Assembly: GCF_001886715.1 (NCBI RefSeq)
Contig: NZ_CP018082.1
Location: forward strand, 6,882,001 to 6,946,000
Source of the DNA: Nocardia mangyaensis
Lineage (GTDB): Bacteria > Actinomycetota > Actinomycetes > Mycobacteriales > Mycobacteriaceae
Direction of reading: 5' to 3'
Length of the DNA stretch: 64,000 nucleotides
How positions within the stretch are numbered: the stretch's first letter is position 1; each line of letters starts with the position of its first letter. Position numbers and translations under genes: made by a program. Positions 48,644 to 60,496 of this stretch are shown piece by piece. The notes under the pieces are model-generated. The model was given only the letters and a program-made list of their open reading frames with translations, did not search any database and was not told the origin of the DNA.

Positions 48644-49831
48644 TCAAGCACCCGCCCATCCCGCACGCGGATCGAAACCACCGGCCTTCTCCGCCTCCTG
48701 ATAGCGCTTGAGCGCATCGGTGGCGTCGGAGTCCAGGTGCTGCGGAACCGCGACCTTCACCGTGACCAGCAGATCACCGGCACCGCCGGCCGCGCCGCGC
48801 TTGGGCACACCACGACCACGGACCCGCAGAATACGCCCGTCGGCGGTGCCCGCGGGCACCTTCACGCCGACCCGACCGTCCAGCGTCGGTACGGAAACGG
48901 TTGTCCCCAGCACCAATTCGCTGTAGCTCACCGGGAGCACCAGGGTGAGGTCGTCACCCTGGCGGCCGAAGACCTTGTCCTGGCTGACGTGCACCGTGAC
49001 ATACAGATCGCCCGAGGGCGCCCCGCGCAGTCCGGCCTCGCCCTGCCCGGCCAGCCGGATCTTCTGGCCGTCGCTCACGCCCGGCGGAATCCGGACGGTG
49101 ATGGTGCGGGTGCGGTTCTGGATACCGGTCCCCGAGCAGTCGACGCACGGGTCGTCGATGATCGAGCCGGTGCCGCGGCAGTCGTCGCAGGGCTCGCTGA
49201 AACCGAACGCGCCCTGATTCCGGCTGACCACACCGGCCCCGTTGCAGTGCGGGCACACGCGCGGGCTGGTGCCCGGCTTGGCGCCGCTGCCGTGACACGT
49301 GGTGCACGGCGAGGGGCTGGTCATCCGCAGCGGCACGGTGACGCCCTGGGCCGCCTCGCGGAAGCCCAGCGTGGTCTCGGTCTCCACATCGGCGCCGCGA
49401 CGCGGGCGACTCGCCGCCCGGCCACCACCCCGGTTGAACAGCCCGCCCAGCAGATCACCGAGCCCGCCGTCACCAGCGGCGCCCGCGCCACCGGCCTGAC
49501 CGAAGATGTCACCGATGTTGAAGTCCTGCGAGAATCCGCCGCCCGCACCGGGAGTGAAACCCCCGGTGCCGTAGCCGCCGCGACCGCCACCGCCGGCGAA
49601 CAGGCGGCGCGTCTCGTCGTACTCCTTGCGCTTGGCCGGATCCGACAGCACGGCATTGGCCTCGCTGACCGCCTTGAACTTCTCCTCGGCCTTGGTGTCA
49701 CCCGGATTGGAATCCGGGTGCAGGTCGCGAGCGAGCTTGCGGTAGGCCTTCTTGATCTCGTCCTGCGAGGCGCCGGAGGAGACGCCCAGCTCCTTGTAGA
49801 AGTCCTTCTCGATCCACTCCCGTTGACTCAC
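48644..49831 (-). CDS. dnaJ: Chaperone DnaJ
   Basis: 395 residues. J-domain at the N-terminus with the HPD motif ([13 protein letters not shown]) that stimulates DnaK ATPase, a Gly/Phe-rich region ([15 protein letters not shown]), four zinc-finger CxxCxGxG motifs ([32 protein letters not shown]) and C-terminal substrate-binding sheets. GTG 49831 follows AGGAGGAG. Third gene of the operon, 43 bases before hspR. Confidence 0.97.
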   Translation of the reverse strand: MSQREWIEKDFYKELGVSSGASQDEIKKAYRKLARDLHPDSNPGDTKAEEKFKAVSEANAVLSDPAKRKEYDETRRLFAGGGGRGGYGTGGFTPGAGGGFSQDFNIGDIFGQAGGAGAAGDGGLGDLLGGLFNRGGGRAASRPRRGADVETETTLGFREAAQGVTVPLRMTSPSPCTTCHGSGAKPGTSPRVCPHCNGAGVVSRNQGAFGFSEPCDDCRGTGSIIDDPCVDCSGTGIQNRTRTITVRIPPGVSDGQKIRLAGQGEAGLRGAPSGDLYVTVHVSQDKVFGRQGDDLTLVLPVSYSELVLGTTVSVPTLDGRVGVKVPAGTADGRILRVRGRGVPKRGAAGGAGDLLVTVKVAVPQHLDSDATDALKRYQEAEKAGGFDPRAGWAGA

Positions 49832-49852
49832 CGGGCATCTCCTCCTCTCGTG

Positions 49853-50418
49853 TCAGTTCGCGTCGGCTTCGGCATCCGCGTCCGATGCCTCCACAGTCTC
49901 GGCATCGGTTACCCCGACCATCGCGTGCCGAAGCACCCGATCGCCGAACCGATAGCCCTTGCGCATGACCACACCGAGCACCGGCTCGGCGCCCGAACCC
50001 TCGTGCTGCACGGCCTCGTGCAGCGTCGGGTCGAACGGGTCACCGACGGCGCCGAACTCGACCAGACCCTGCTTGGTGAGCGCGGTCTCGAGCTTGTCCG
50101 CCACCGACCTGAGCGGACCGGTCTCCAGGTCGCCGTGCGCCCGCGCGCGGTCCAGATCGTCGAGCACACCGAGCAGTTCGGTCACCACCGCGGCCTTGGC
50201 CGCGTCGATGTTGGCCTGTCGGTCGCGCTCGACCCGGCGGCGGTAGTTCGCGTATTCTGCGGTCAACCGCTGCAGGTCGGCGGTGCGTTCGGCCAGCTCG
50301 TCGCTGACCGGCGCCTCGGTCTCCTCGGCCGGAGCCGGCTCCGCCTCGGGGGCGGAGTCGGGCTCGGCGGCGTCGACCGTTTCCTCGATCAACTCCTTCT
50401 CGGAGGAGTTGGCCTCGG

Positions 50419-50422
<4 letters not shown>
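49853..50422 (-). CDS. grpE: Nucleotide exchange factor GrpE
   Basis: 189 residues: acidic N-terminal region, long coiled coil ([22 protein letters not shown]), then the beta domain ending [20 protein letters not shown], which is the GrpE signature. It swaps ADP for ATP on DnaK. GTG 50422 overlaps the dnaK stop (GTGA), giving coupled synthesis. Confidence 0.96.
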
Positions 50423-52284
<1,862 letters not shown>

Positions 52285-52331
52285 AGTGGTTTCCTCCTGT
52301 TTGACATTCTTGGGGCAACAGTCTCAGCAAC

Positions 52332-52407
52332 GCTGAGTGCAGTGGGCTCAATCCTGCCCTCGAGATCCAGCCCGAGTCAACCTGAACTTGAGTCCATTAC
52401 ACTCAAC
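52332..52407 (-). promoter_or_regulatory. dnaK promoter with one strong and one weak HAIR element
   Basis: CTTGAGT-N7-ACTCAAC at 52387-52407 departs from the HspR consensus at one base. A weaker copy (GCTGAGT-N7-GCTCAAT) with the same 7-base spacer is at 52332-52352. Between them, on the minus strand, TTGACT (52375-52380) and CAGGAT (52351-52356) with an 18-base spacer could be the -35 and -10. The rest of 52408-52646 holds no gene. Confidence 0.8.
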
Positions 52408-52609
52408 ATCATCGATGAGCACAACCGGCAGCTGCGACGATTCATTCCCGTCACCACGAAAAACTTCCCCACCCCGCCCGCCATTCTTGCCACGACTCCA
52501 CTCAACCGCAGCACCCGATGCGACATCGTGACGCCCCGGAGACCATCCCCCATCCGGCACGTTTCGCGACATCCACCTCGCTGACCGCATCCTTGTGCCG
52601 CACCGGTGA

Positions 52610-52626
52610 CCGCGGGGCGCCCGCGG
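52610..52626 (-). terminator. Short terminator hairpin after the DHA2 exporter
   Basis: A 7-bp all-GC stem (CCGCGGG / CCCGCGG) with a 3-base loop lies 20 bases beyond the exporter stop; no T-run. Confidence 0.4.
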
Positions 52627-52646
52627 CCACCGATGTTCGGGTCGGA

Positions 52647-54224
52647 TCAGAGCTTGTGCGCCGGTTTCACGAAGGCGGTGGCCGCCAAAGCCAGGACCAG
52701 CAGGCCCGCGCAGAGGTAGCTCGAGATCTCGATGCCCGCCGCCATGGCTTCTCGCGCGGCTTCGGCAACGGGGAGAGACTGGGGGTCGGCGGCGAGAGCG
52801 GGGATGACCGAGCCCGCGCTGTCGGTGACGGTGGCGTCGAGGGCGCTGGCCTCGGCTTCGGACAGGCCCGCGGCGGTCAGACGGTCGCGCAGGCCCGTGC
52901 CGAGGATGCTGAAGAAGACGGTGGTGAGCACGGCGATGCCGAGGGCGGAGCCGAGTTCGCGGGCGGCGCTCTGGATTCCCGAACCCTGGCCGGCGCTCTC
53001 GCCCGGCACGTCGGCGAGCACGACATTGGTCACCTGCGCGGTGGCGAAGCCGACGCCGATGCCGTAGACGAACAGGGCGAGCGCGATCGACCACCAGCTG
53101 CTGTCGGCCGCGGCGAACAGGCCGAGCATGGCCAGACCGAGGGCCTCGAGTACCAGGCCGATCCGCACCTGGTTCAGGGCCGAGACCGACGCCGTCAGCG
53201 AGAAACTCGCCCCGCTGGCCACGAAGCTGCCGATGGCCAGCGGCACCAGCGCCAACCCGGCCTGCAGCGCGGAGTAGTCGAGCGCGAACTGCATCCACAG
53301 CGGCAGCACCGCGATGATGCCGAACTCACCGAGCCCGACGATCAACGTCACCACGTTGCCCTTGCGGAACGAATCGATGCCGAACAGCCGCACGTCGAGC
53401 AGGGGCTCCCGATCGGCGCGACCGAGCATCGCCTGCCTGCGCCAGAACACGGCGAGGACCACGAACGCGCCGACCAGCGCGACGATCACCGGCGATGGCC
53501 CACCACGCCAGGCGAATCCACCGATCTCCAACGGCTCGGTGACCGTCAGCCAGCCGTAGTGGCGGCCTTCGATCAGCCCGAAGGCGAGCAGACCGAGACC
53601 GAGAGCCGACAGCGCCGCGCCGAGCCAGTCGACCCGGCCGACACTGCTCGGCGAAGCCGGCAGATAGATCAGCACCGCGACCATGATCAGCGCGACGGCC
53701 GGGATGTTGACGCCGAAGGCCCAACGCCAGGAGAAGTCGGCGAGCCAGCCGCCCAGCAGCGGGCCGACCGCGGCGGCCGCGCCGATCGTGGAACCCCAGA
53801 TCGCGAAGGCCTGTCCGCGCGCCTTGCCGGTGAACGCCGCGTTCACCAGCGCGAGCGAGGTCGGCAGGATCATCGCCCCGCCGATGCCCTGCAGGAACCG
53901 CGCCGCGATGAGCAGGCCGCCGCTGGGGGCGAGCGCGGCGAGCAGACTGGTCGCGCCGAAGACGACCAGGCCGATCAGGAACAGCTTGCGCGCGCCGTAG
54001 AGGTCACTGAGCCGTCCGGTGAGCAGGAGCAGCGCGGCGAAGACGATCGCATAGGACTCCTGGATCCATTGCGCCTGGATCGAGGTGATCCCGAGATCGT
54101 CGACGATCGGCGCGATGATCACGTTCACGATCGTCAGGTCGACCACGATCAGCGCGACGCCGAGTGAGACGGCGACCAATCCCAACCACAGCCGTAGCGG
54201 TGGAGTCTCTGTTTCGGTCCGCAA
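52647..54224 (-). CDS. DHA2-family (14-TM) drug:H+ antiporter, MFS
   Basis: 525 residues with about fourteen membrane segments. Motif A-like GRLSDLYGARK, the antiporter motif C (GPLLGGWLADFSWRWAFGVN) and the N-terminal LDLTIVNVI variant (VVDLTIVNVIIAPI) place it in the DHA2 drug-efflux branch. TTG 54224 has GGAGG just upstream. Divergent from a MarR regulator across 84 bases, the usual arrangement for a repressor-controlled exporter. The drug or metabolite is not deducible. Confidence 0.9.
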   Translation of the reverse strand: MRTETETPPLRLWLGLVAVSLGVALIVVDLTIVNVIIAPIVDDLGITSIQAQWIQESYAIVFAALLLLTGRLSDLYGARKLFLIGLVVFGATSLLAALAPSGGLLIAARFLQGIGGAMILPTSLALVNAAFTGKARGQAFAIWGSTIGAAAAVGPLLGGWLADFSWRWAFGVNIPAVALIMVAVLIYLPASPSSVGRVDWLGAALSALGLGLLAFGLIEGRHYGWLTVTEPLEIGGFAWRGGPSPVIVALVGAFVVLAVFWRRQAMLGRADREPLLDVRLFGIDSFRKGNVVTLIVGLGEFGIIAVLPLWMQFALDYSALQAGLALVPLAIGSFVASGASFSLTASVSALNQVRIGLVLEALGLAMLGLFAAADSSWWSIALALFVYGIGVGFATAQVTNVVLADVPGESAGQGSGIQSAARELGSALGIAVLTTVFFSILGTGLRDRLTAAGLSEAEASALDATVTDSAGSVIPALAADPQSLPVAEAAREAMAAGIEISSYLCAGLLVLALAATAFVKPAHKL

Positions 54225-54239
54225 TTTACCTCCATCATC

Positions 54240-54261
54240 AAGTTACTTTACGATGAAGTTA
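54240..54261. promoter_or_regulatory. Candidate MarR operator between exporter and regulator
   Basis: An AT-rich patch in otherwise GC-rich DNA holds AAGTTA twice (54240-54245 and 54256-54261, 16 bp apart), overlapping where both divergent promoters must lie. Symmetry is imperfect, so this is only a candidate. Confidence 0.4.
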
Positions 54262-54308
54262 AACTGGAGCCGGTAGGTTGTCAATCCGGAGGCGGACGAG
54301 AGGACCAC

Positions 54309-54785
54309 ATGGCGAAACGGACATCCGGCGATGTCGCGGCACAGCGGCAACGGCTCGCCGCCGGGCTCATCGACTACGGCGCGAGTTTCACCGAGCTCGG
54401 ACGGCGGTTCGCCGACACCCTCGGCGTGCACTCCACCGACGCGTTCGCCCTGATGGAGATCGCCGCCGCCGAGGCAGCGGACGCCCCCTTGTCCCCCGCG
54501 CTGCTCGGCAAGCGGATCACGCTGACCTCGGGCGCGATGACGACCCTGCTCAACCGCCTGGAGCAGGCGGGCTATGTCACCCGCAGCCGCGAGCACACCG
54601 ATCGACGGGTGGTGACCCTGCGCTGCAGCGCGCGGGCCCGGCAGCTGGCCGACGAATTCTTCCGGCCGGTCAATACGACGCAGGACGCGATTCTGGGCGA
54701 GTACGCGCCCGAGCAACTCGCCCAGTTCGAGGCACTGCTGCGGCGGTTGCGGGCGGCGATGGACGACCCACCGGCACAGCGGTAG
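54309..54785 (+). CDS. MarR family transcriptional regulator
   Basis: 158 residues with the MarR winged helix: LSPALLGKRITLTSGAMTTLLNRLEQAGYVTR as recognition region and the wing REHTDRRVVTLRCS. GAGAGGA precedes ATG 54309. It probably represses itself and the divergent DHA2 exporter and is released by a ligand, which is inferred from context. Confidence 0.9.
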   Translation: MAKRTSGDVAAQRQRLAAGLIDYGASFTELGRRFADTLGVHSTDAFALMEIAAAEAADAPLSPALLGKRITLTSGAMTTLLNRLEQAGYVTRSREHTDRRVVTLRCSARARQLADEFFRPVNTTQDAILGEYAPEQLAQFEALLRRLRAAMDDPPAQR

Positions 54786-54849
54786 CCCTCGGCGTATCGC
54801 TGTGTGGGCACACAGACCCAGCCACCATCACCGGAATCAGCGGTATCGC

Positions 54850-56394
54850 TCAGCGGGGCAGGGCGGCCAGGATGCCCTCGGCACTGCGGGCCGCGGCGCG
54901 GCAGGCGGTGGCCGTCGCCTGGTCGGCGAGAGGGTGCGCGGCCCGATTTCGCCAGGTGCGCACGGCGTCGAACGCGGTCGCGCGCACGGTGCGCGGGTCG
55001 ACGTCGACGGGCAGGCCGAGTCGTAGATGAGCCGCCACCCCGGTACCGCCGAGAATTCGATGCAGGTCCGCGAGAACCGGTGCGGGCAGCGGAAGTTCCT
55101 CGGTGCGCAGGCGGCCGAGAAGTCGCAGTTCGGTGAAACCGTGGACGTCGGCGAGCCGAGCACGCACGCGGGGCAGCAGCCGGTCGGCTTCGGTTCCGGG
55201 ATGCGCGGTGAGGATTCGGTCCAAGGTGCTCAGCGCCGAATGCGCCTTCAATTCCTCCGCGCGCTGGCCGAATTGAACCTCGAGTACCGAGCGGAGCTCC
55301 TCGATCCCGCTGCGCGCGGCCAATTCCGCTGCCAGCGAGCCGGAGTCACGAACACCGAGCCGAATCAGCATGTTGGCCATCCGAATACCGAACAGACCGA
55401 AGCGATCCACCAGTTGCGCACGCAGTTCGGGGGCGACCGGCAACGCGCTGTCGGCGCGGGCGAACCGGTCGGCGGAGAGCAGGGCGTCACCGAGCACCTC
55501 CGCGGGCACCGTCGCCAGCGCCTCGAACGCCGCGAACTCCGGCTGACGCAGCGTCGACGCCGCGTAGGCGAGTAGCCCCGCCACCGGAATCACCGCCTGG
55601 CACAGCCCGGTTCGCTCCAATTCGCCCGCGAACCGGGCCGCGACATCGCGCGCGGAATGCAGTGCGTCGATGCGGCCCGCGCCGATCTCGTCGGCGCGCG
55701 ACACCACCCCGATCACCCCGAGCGGACCCGCGCCACCGGCACCGGCACCGAGCTGTTCGAGGAAACGCACGTCGGTGGCATCGAGTCGGCGCAGCAGGTA
55801 GACCACGGCATCCGCACCGGGCGCGGCGGGCGAACCGCCCTCGACCTCGGCGGGAGTGAGCAGTCGAGCGGTGCGCTGCGATACCTCGCGCGACAGCGAG
55901 GAGGTACCGGGAGTGTCGATGATCGTGGTCTGGGCCAGCGCGGCCGACGGCCAGTCGACCTCGAGGTGATCCACCTCGCGCGGGCCCGCGACATCCCAGG
56001 TCAGCGCGCTCAGGTCGAAGGTGAGGCCGTGCGCGCCACCACCACGGCGCACGATCACATTGGCGCGGGCGCCATCGGCGGCGTACGCGGTGACGGCGGG
56101 CGTGGCGCCGTCGCGGTACCAGGTGACCACGCGAGTGCATTCGGTGGCGTCGGTCGGGGCGACGGCCTGGCCGACCAGCGCGTTCAACAGTGTCGACTTG
56201 CCCGCCTTGATCGACCCGGCCAAAGCGACGCGCAGCGGCGCACGCAAGCGGTACGCGCAGTCGGCGAGCAGGCCACGCGAGTAGTCGTCCCGGTCGACCA
56301 CCCGTGCCGCCGCGGCGACCAGTTCGTGCGCCTCGGCCAAAACGGTCGATGTGGTCCGGCCTGCGGGCGCGGCGGTGTCGAAACGGTGGGTCAC
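54850..56394 (-). CDS. iniC: IniC-like dynamin-family GTPase
   Basis: 514 residues. GTPase motifs: P-loop GSIKAGKS (60-67), DTPG (160-163) and SRAD (232-235); the rest is helical. It matches IniC of the isoniazid-inducible iniBAC operon, whose IniA and IniC are bacterial dynamin-like proteins that remodel or protect the plasma membrane under cell-wall stress. Its ATG overlaps the iniA stop by 4 bases, so translation is coupled. Confidence 0.9.
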   Translation of the reverse strand: MTHRFDTAAPAGRTTSTVLAEAHELVAAAARVVDRDDYSRGLLADCAYRLRAPLRVALAGSIKAGKSTLLNALVGQAVAPTDATECTRVVTWYRDGATPAVTAYAADGARANVIVRRGGGAHGLTFDLSALTWDVAGPREVDHLEVDWPSAALAQTTIIDTPGTSSLSREVSQRTARLLTPAEVEGGSPAAPGADAVVYLLRRLDATDVRFLEQLGAGAGGAGPLGVIGVVSRADEIGAGRIDALHSARDVAARFAGELERTGLCQAVIPVAGLLAYAASTLRQPEFAAFEALATVPAEVLGDALLSADRFARADSALPVAPELRAQLVDRFGLFGIRMANMLIRLGVRDSGSLAAELAARSGIEELRSVLEVQFGQRAEELKAHSALSTLDRILTAHPGTEADRLLPRVRARLADVHGFTELRLLGRLRTEELPLPAPVLADLHRILGGTGVAAHLRLGLPVDVDPRTVRATAFDAVRTWRNRAAHPLADQATATACRAAARSAEGILAALPR

Positions 56395-58229
56395 CCGGAT
56401 ACCGTACCGCCGGTCCGTCCCTGTTCGGTATGCATCGAATCCGCGTAACGGCGCAGTTCAGCGACCGCGTTCAACTGACGTTCGAGCACGATGACGCGCT
56501 CGGCGCGCTGCGTCGCGGCCATCGTCGCGGCCTCCTGCGCGGCGCGCAGCGAGTCGTCGATCGAGCGCAGGCTGCGCTCGGCGACACCGGCGAAGTGGTC
56601 GCGCAGCGCGCGGTGAATGCGGTGCAGCCGGTCCTTGGTGTCCTTGCCCGCCTGGAACGCCACGTCGTCTAGGAAGCGGCGGACCTCCGCGTTCGCCTCG
56701 ATGCGGCGGCGCGCCAGGCGCGCGGACTTGTCGTCGCGGTAGGCCTTTCCGCCCACGATCAGGCCCGCGCCGAGCGAGATCGGATTCAGCATCGCCAGAC
56801 CGGCGAAGGTGGTGGCCAGACCGACCATCAGCACCCCGCCGTAGGAACCTCGCATGCCGACGAGGACCTTGCTGGTGAAGCCGATGTCGGGCTCGAGTTC
56901 GGCCAGTGAACCCGAGCCGACGAGCGTGCGCTCGTCGTCCATGCCGGTATGGACCTCGGGCAGGTCGACCGCGCCGATCTCGGCGAAATGGTCCGCGATC
57001 CGTTCGGCGAGCAGTTCGGCCCGGCGATGGGTGAGCAACAGGTTCTCGCCGAGCGCCGTATCGACTGTGCCGGTGAGCCATTCGGCGATCGCGCCCCAGT
57101 GGCGGCCGGGGTCGTGCTCGTCGATCCACTCCTGGCCGGTGCGGGCCGTGCCCCGCAGACGCTCGCGCAGGTCGTGGTCGATGTCGCCGACGAGATCGGT
57201 GATGCCGTCGGCCAGCGTCTGCTGCCAGCTCGCGGTGCGCCGCTGCAGGTCCGCGGCAGCCGTGCGCGCCGACTGGAGTTCGTTGACGGCGGCCGAGCCG
57301 AGCGCGGGATCACGCAGCGCGACCAGCTCGCTGCCCAGCGCCAGCGCCAGATGTTCAGCCGCCGAAGACAACTCGCGGGCCACCGCCACGCGCGTGACCG
57401 CGTGGTCACGGGTGACCACGCGGTCACGCAGGAACCCGAACAACGCACCGAAACCGGACTCCAGGCCCAGCTGCGCGTCCTGCAGGCGCACGGCGTGCGC
57501 ACGCAGCAGCGCCGACACCGGGATCAGCGTGACATCGATATCAGCCCTGGTCAGGTGGGCCCGATCCGCCTCGAGCACCTGGTGCCAGTGCGGATACAGG
57601 TCGGTCTTGGTGAGCAGGACGGCGACCGTGGGACACATCTCGCGGATCTGGCGGACGAAAGTCAGCTCGGGTTCGGTGAGTTCGGTGGACGCGTCCGACA
57701 GCACGAGTACGGCGTCGGCCGCCGCCGCGACACCGAGTATTCCCGCGGTGCAGGTACTTCCGTGACCACCGACGCCTGGCGTGTCGATCAGCACGACGCC
57801 GTCGGCGAGCAGCTGGTTCGGCAACTCGGCCTCGATCCGAACGACCTGCTTGCCCGCGGCCAGTGGGCTGCGGTGATCGACGACGCCGATGTCGGCCAGC
57901 GGGATCTCCACCCGGGACTCATCCGCACCGCGATCGGCGAGGACCAGGTGCGCCCGCGGCTGCGCACCGTAGGACAGCTGGAGCGGGAGCACGGTGGTCG
58001 TGTCATCACCGACCTCGCAGATGTCGAGCCCGAGCAGCGCGTTCACGAACCGGCTCTTGCCCTGACCGCGCTGACCGGTGACCACGATGCGGTGCCGAGG
58101 GTCGCGCACCCGGCCCGCCACCTTCTCCAAGCGGCCGACCAGATCGTCACGTCCCGCGGTGCGGGCCGCCGCGACGGTGTCGGACAACACCGTCGTCAGC
58201 GGCACCGCATTCGGTGCGAGAGTCCCCAT
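56391..58229 (-). CDS. iniA: IniA-like dynamin-family GTPase
   Basis: 612 residues. P-loop GQRGQGKS (52-59), DTPG (149-152) and the guanine-specific TKTD (207-210). A hydrophobic tip (GGVLMVGLATTFAGLAMLNPISLGAGLIVGG) lies in the C-terminal half, the feature through which mycobacterial IniA inserts into and fuses membranes. Long helices flank it (AAQEAATMAATQRAERVIVLERQLNAV). Second gene of iniBAC, 17 bases after iniB. Confidence 0.92.
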   Translation of the reverse strand: MGTLAPNAVPLTTVLSDTVAAARTAGRDDLVGRLEKVAGRVRDPRHRIVVTGQRGQGKSRFVNALLGLDICEVGDDTTTVLPLQLSYGAQPRAHLVLADRGADESRVEIPLADIGVVDHRSPLAAGKQVVRIEAELPNQLLADGVVLIDTPGVGGHGSTCTAGILGVAAAADAVLVLSDASTELTEPELTFVRQIREMCPTVAVLLTKTDLYPHWHQVLEADRAHLTRADIDVTLIPVSALLRAHAVRLQDAQLGLESGFGALFGFLRDRVVTRDHAVTRVAVARELSSAAEHLALALGSELVALRDPALGSAAVNELQSARTAAADLQRRTASWQQTLADGITDLVGDIDHDLRERLRGTARTGQEWIDEHDPGRHWGAIAEWLTGTVDTALGENLLLTHRRAELLAERIADHFAEIGAVDLPEVHTGMDDERTLVGSGSLAELEPDIGFTSKVLVGMRGSYGGVLMVGLATTFAGLAMLNPISLGAGLIVGGKAYRDDKSARLARRRIEANAEVRRFLDDVAFQAGKDTKDRLHRIHRALRDHFAGVAERSLRSIDDSLRAAQEAATMAATQRAERVIVLERQLNAVAELRRYADSMHTEQGRTGGTVSG

Positions 58230-58246
58230 CGCAGTGCTCGTTTCGC

Positions 58247-60394
58247 TCAGTGGAACAGGCCGTCGGTGTCGGCCTGGGCTCCGGTCTCGGCGACCGCGCT
58301 CGACTCACCGAACAGCGACGCCTCGCCGCCGAGGTTCGAGCCGTGCAGACCGGAACCGAACGCGCTCGACACGTCGACCGAGGACCAGGTGCCCGCCGCG
58401 GTGGTCACCGCGCCCTGGGAGGTGGCGTCGAACGCGCCGGAGGTGTCGACCGTCGAGGTGCCGAGAACGTCGCCGGCCACAGCGGTGCCGCCACCGGAGG
58501 CCGCGTCCACCGCCCCGCCGACTTGCGCGCCGCCGGTGGCAGCGCCGGTCAGCCCTGTACCGAGCCCGGATTCGAGCCCGGTGCCGATCGCCCCGGTCGC
58601 GGAGCCGCCCGCGTCCATACCACCACCCGAACCCGCCTGCGCGCCACCGGCCGCCGTGCCGGACAGACCCACGCTCGTGTCCGCGAGCCCACCCAGCCCC
58701 GCCTGGGCACCTCCCGCTGCCGAACCCGCAAGGCCGACACCGGATTCCGCGAGACCACCCAGCCCGGCCTGCGCACCACCAGCCGCCGAGCCCGACAGAC
58801 CCACACCCGTCTCAGCCAGACCGCCCAGCCCCGCCTGGGCGCCACCAGCGGCCGAACCCGCAAGGCCGACACCGGATTCCGCGAGACCACCCAGCCCGGC
58901 CTGCGCACCACCAGCCGCCGAGCCCGACAGACCCACACCCGTCTCAGCCAGACCGCCCAGCCCCGCCTGGGCGCCACCAGCGGCCGAACCCGCAAGGCCG
59001 ACACCGGATTCCACAAGTCCGTTGGCGCCTGCCTGCACGCCACCGGCTACGCCCAGGGTGGACTCCGCCGCCGCGCCGAGGTTCGTCTCGAGACCTGAGG
59101 TGACCGAGCCCGCCAGGCCGGTGCCGAGGGTCGCGGCGGTCTCGAGGCCGCCCTGCAGACCTGTCGTCAGGCCGATGCCGGTGGTCGACGACAGGGTCGT
59201 GTCGAGTCCGGTGCCGAGCTCGGCACCGCCGGTGAGCAGCCCGTCGACGCCGAGACCATCGCCCGCGTCGACGGTGAGGCCGCCGATCACGCCGGTACCG
59301 GCCGACACCGCCCCGCCGAGTCCGGTCTCCAGACCCGTTCCGATCTCCGCCCCCGCACCGACCACGCCATCGACACCGGCGATCGCCGTGGTTGTCGCGG
59401 CGACGCCGAGGTTGCCCGCGGCCTGCACCCCGGTCGTGGCGGCGGCACCCAGCCCACCCACCGCGGTGGTCGCGCCGTTCACCGCGGCACCGAGCCCGCC
59501 ACCGAGCTGACCACCCAGATTGCCACCGAGCTGCGTCGTGAGCCCCGCGGCACCGTCCACCAGACCATCGACACCCGCACCGGCTGCCCCGCCGAGGCCG
59601 ACACCCGCACCGTTTACGCCCGCGGCGACATCCGCACCGGCACCGATCGCACCGTCCAACCCAGCGGCGACATCCGCACCCGCACCAACCGCACCGTTCA
59701 CCGCACCAACCACCCCAGCGGCACCATCCGCGCCCGCACCGATCGCACCGTTCAGACCGACACCGAGGCCAGTCCCCACCCCGACCGCACCGTTGAGCGC
59801 CCCGCCCAGACCGGCGGCGGCATCAGCCGCAGCGCCGATCGCACCGTTGATGCCCGCGCCGAGGCCGACCGCGGTGTCGAGCGCACCATCGAGACCGGCG
59901 CCCAGGCCGACGGCCGCGCCGATCGCACCGTCCACGCCGAGGTCGGCGGCGGCGTTCGCGCCCGCGGCAAGGTCGGCGTTCAGGTCCAGATTCGCGCCGG
60001 TGGCGACGCCCAGCGCGGCGTCGAGGCCCGCGCCGACCTGGGCGGCGGCCCCGGCGACGGCGGAGGCCGCCGCGCCGAGCCCGACATCGAGACCGACGCC
60101 GAGCTGGGCGTCAGCGGCGGTCGCCGCCGTGACGGCGGCGGCCGCGGTGGCCGACGAGGCGAAGGCCGCGCTGGTGCTCGCCGCGGCGCCCGCCGCCACG
60201 ATCGCCTGCAGGTGCGCGCCACCGGTGACCAGAGCCGACTCCGCCACCATCGGCGCGCAGGCGGAGATGTCCTCCGGGGTCATCTCGACACCGGCCGCGG
60301 CCAGCGCACCGTACGGGTTGGCGCAGTAGTTCGCCGCGGCGTCGCGATCACGCAGCAGGTTGAGGATGAATTCCAGAATCGCATTCGGTGTCAT
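58247..60394 (-). CDS. iniB: IniB-like glycine/alanine-rich protein
   Basis: 715 residues against 479 in M. tuberculosis. The N-terminal 60 residues are a conserved helical segment (AILEFILNLLRDRDAAANY, GVEMTPEDISACAPMVAESA) like that of IniB. The rest is Gly/Ala/Val low complexity built from GLGAGLDGAIGAGADVAAG-type units and, at 58622-59017, six 22-residue repeats. ATG 60394 is chosen for the SD GGAGGAG. In mycobacteria iniB is strongly induced by isoniazid and ethambutol. Role unknown, possibly structural in the envelope. Confidence 0.9.
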   Translation of the reverse strand: MTPNAILEFILNLLRDRDAAANYCANPYGALAAAGVEMTPEDISACAPMVAESALVTGGAHLQAIVAAGAAASTSAAFASSATAAAAVTAATAADAQLGVGLDVGLGAAASAVAGAAAQVGAGLDAALGVATGANLDLNADLAAGANAAADLGVDGAIGAAVGLGAGLDGALDTAVGLGAGINGAIGAAADAAAGLGGALNGAVGVGTGLGVGLNGAIGAGADGAAGVVGAVNGAVGAGADVAAGLDGAIGAGADVAAGVNGAGVGLGGAAGAGVDGLVDGAAGLTTQLGGNLGGQLGGGLGAAVNGATTAVGGLGAAATTGVQAAGNLGVAATTTAIAGVDGVVGAGAEIGTGLETGLGGAVSAGTGVIGGLTVDAGDGLGVDGLLTGGAELGTGLDTTLSSTTGIGLTTGLQGGLETAATLGTGLAGSVTSGLETNLGAAAESTLGVAGGVQAGANGLVESGVGLAGSAAGGAQAGLGGLAETGVGLSGSAAGGAQAGLGGLAESGVGLAGSAAGGAQAGLGGLAETGVGLSGSAAGGAQAGLGGLAESGVGLAGSAAGGAQAGLGGLADTSVGLSGTAAGGAQAGSGGGMDAGGSATGAIGTGLESGLGTGLTGAATGGAQVGGAVDAASGGGTAVAGDVLGTSTVDTSGAFDATSQGAVTTAAGTWSSVDVSSAFGSGLHGSNLGGEASLFGESSAVAETGAQADTDGLFH
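58622..59017. repeat. Six 66-bp repeats in iniB, with a perfect 132-bp tandem duplication
   Basis: Six units of [19 protein letters not shown] plus LGG alternate between an ESGVGLAGS and an ETGVGLSGS version. Positions 58741-58872 and 58873-59004 read as identical 132-bp copies, so the pair-of-units was duplicated recently; outer units are diverged. Confidence 0.85.
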
Positions 60395-60496
60395 CGAGAT
60401 CAGCTCCTCCAGATCGCTGGGCGGGACCGCCCGATCTGTTGTCGTTGGAATGCTTTTCACGCTAGGACGACTCGGCGTTACAGGAAACGGGGCGAA

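Noticed and set aside
54278..55030. 250-codon plus-strand frame spanning marR and the end of iniC
   Set aside because: Out of frame with the clear MarR protein and antisense to iniC.
56949..59510. 853-codon plus-strand frame opposite iniA/iniB, rich in PAPP repeats
   Set aside because: Mirror of the Gly/Ala repeats of iniB; the minus-strand genes have GTPase motifs and proper start sites.
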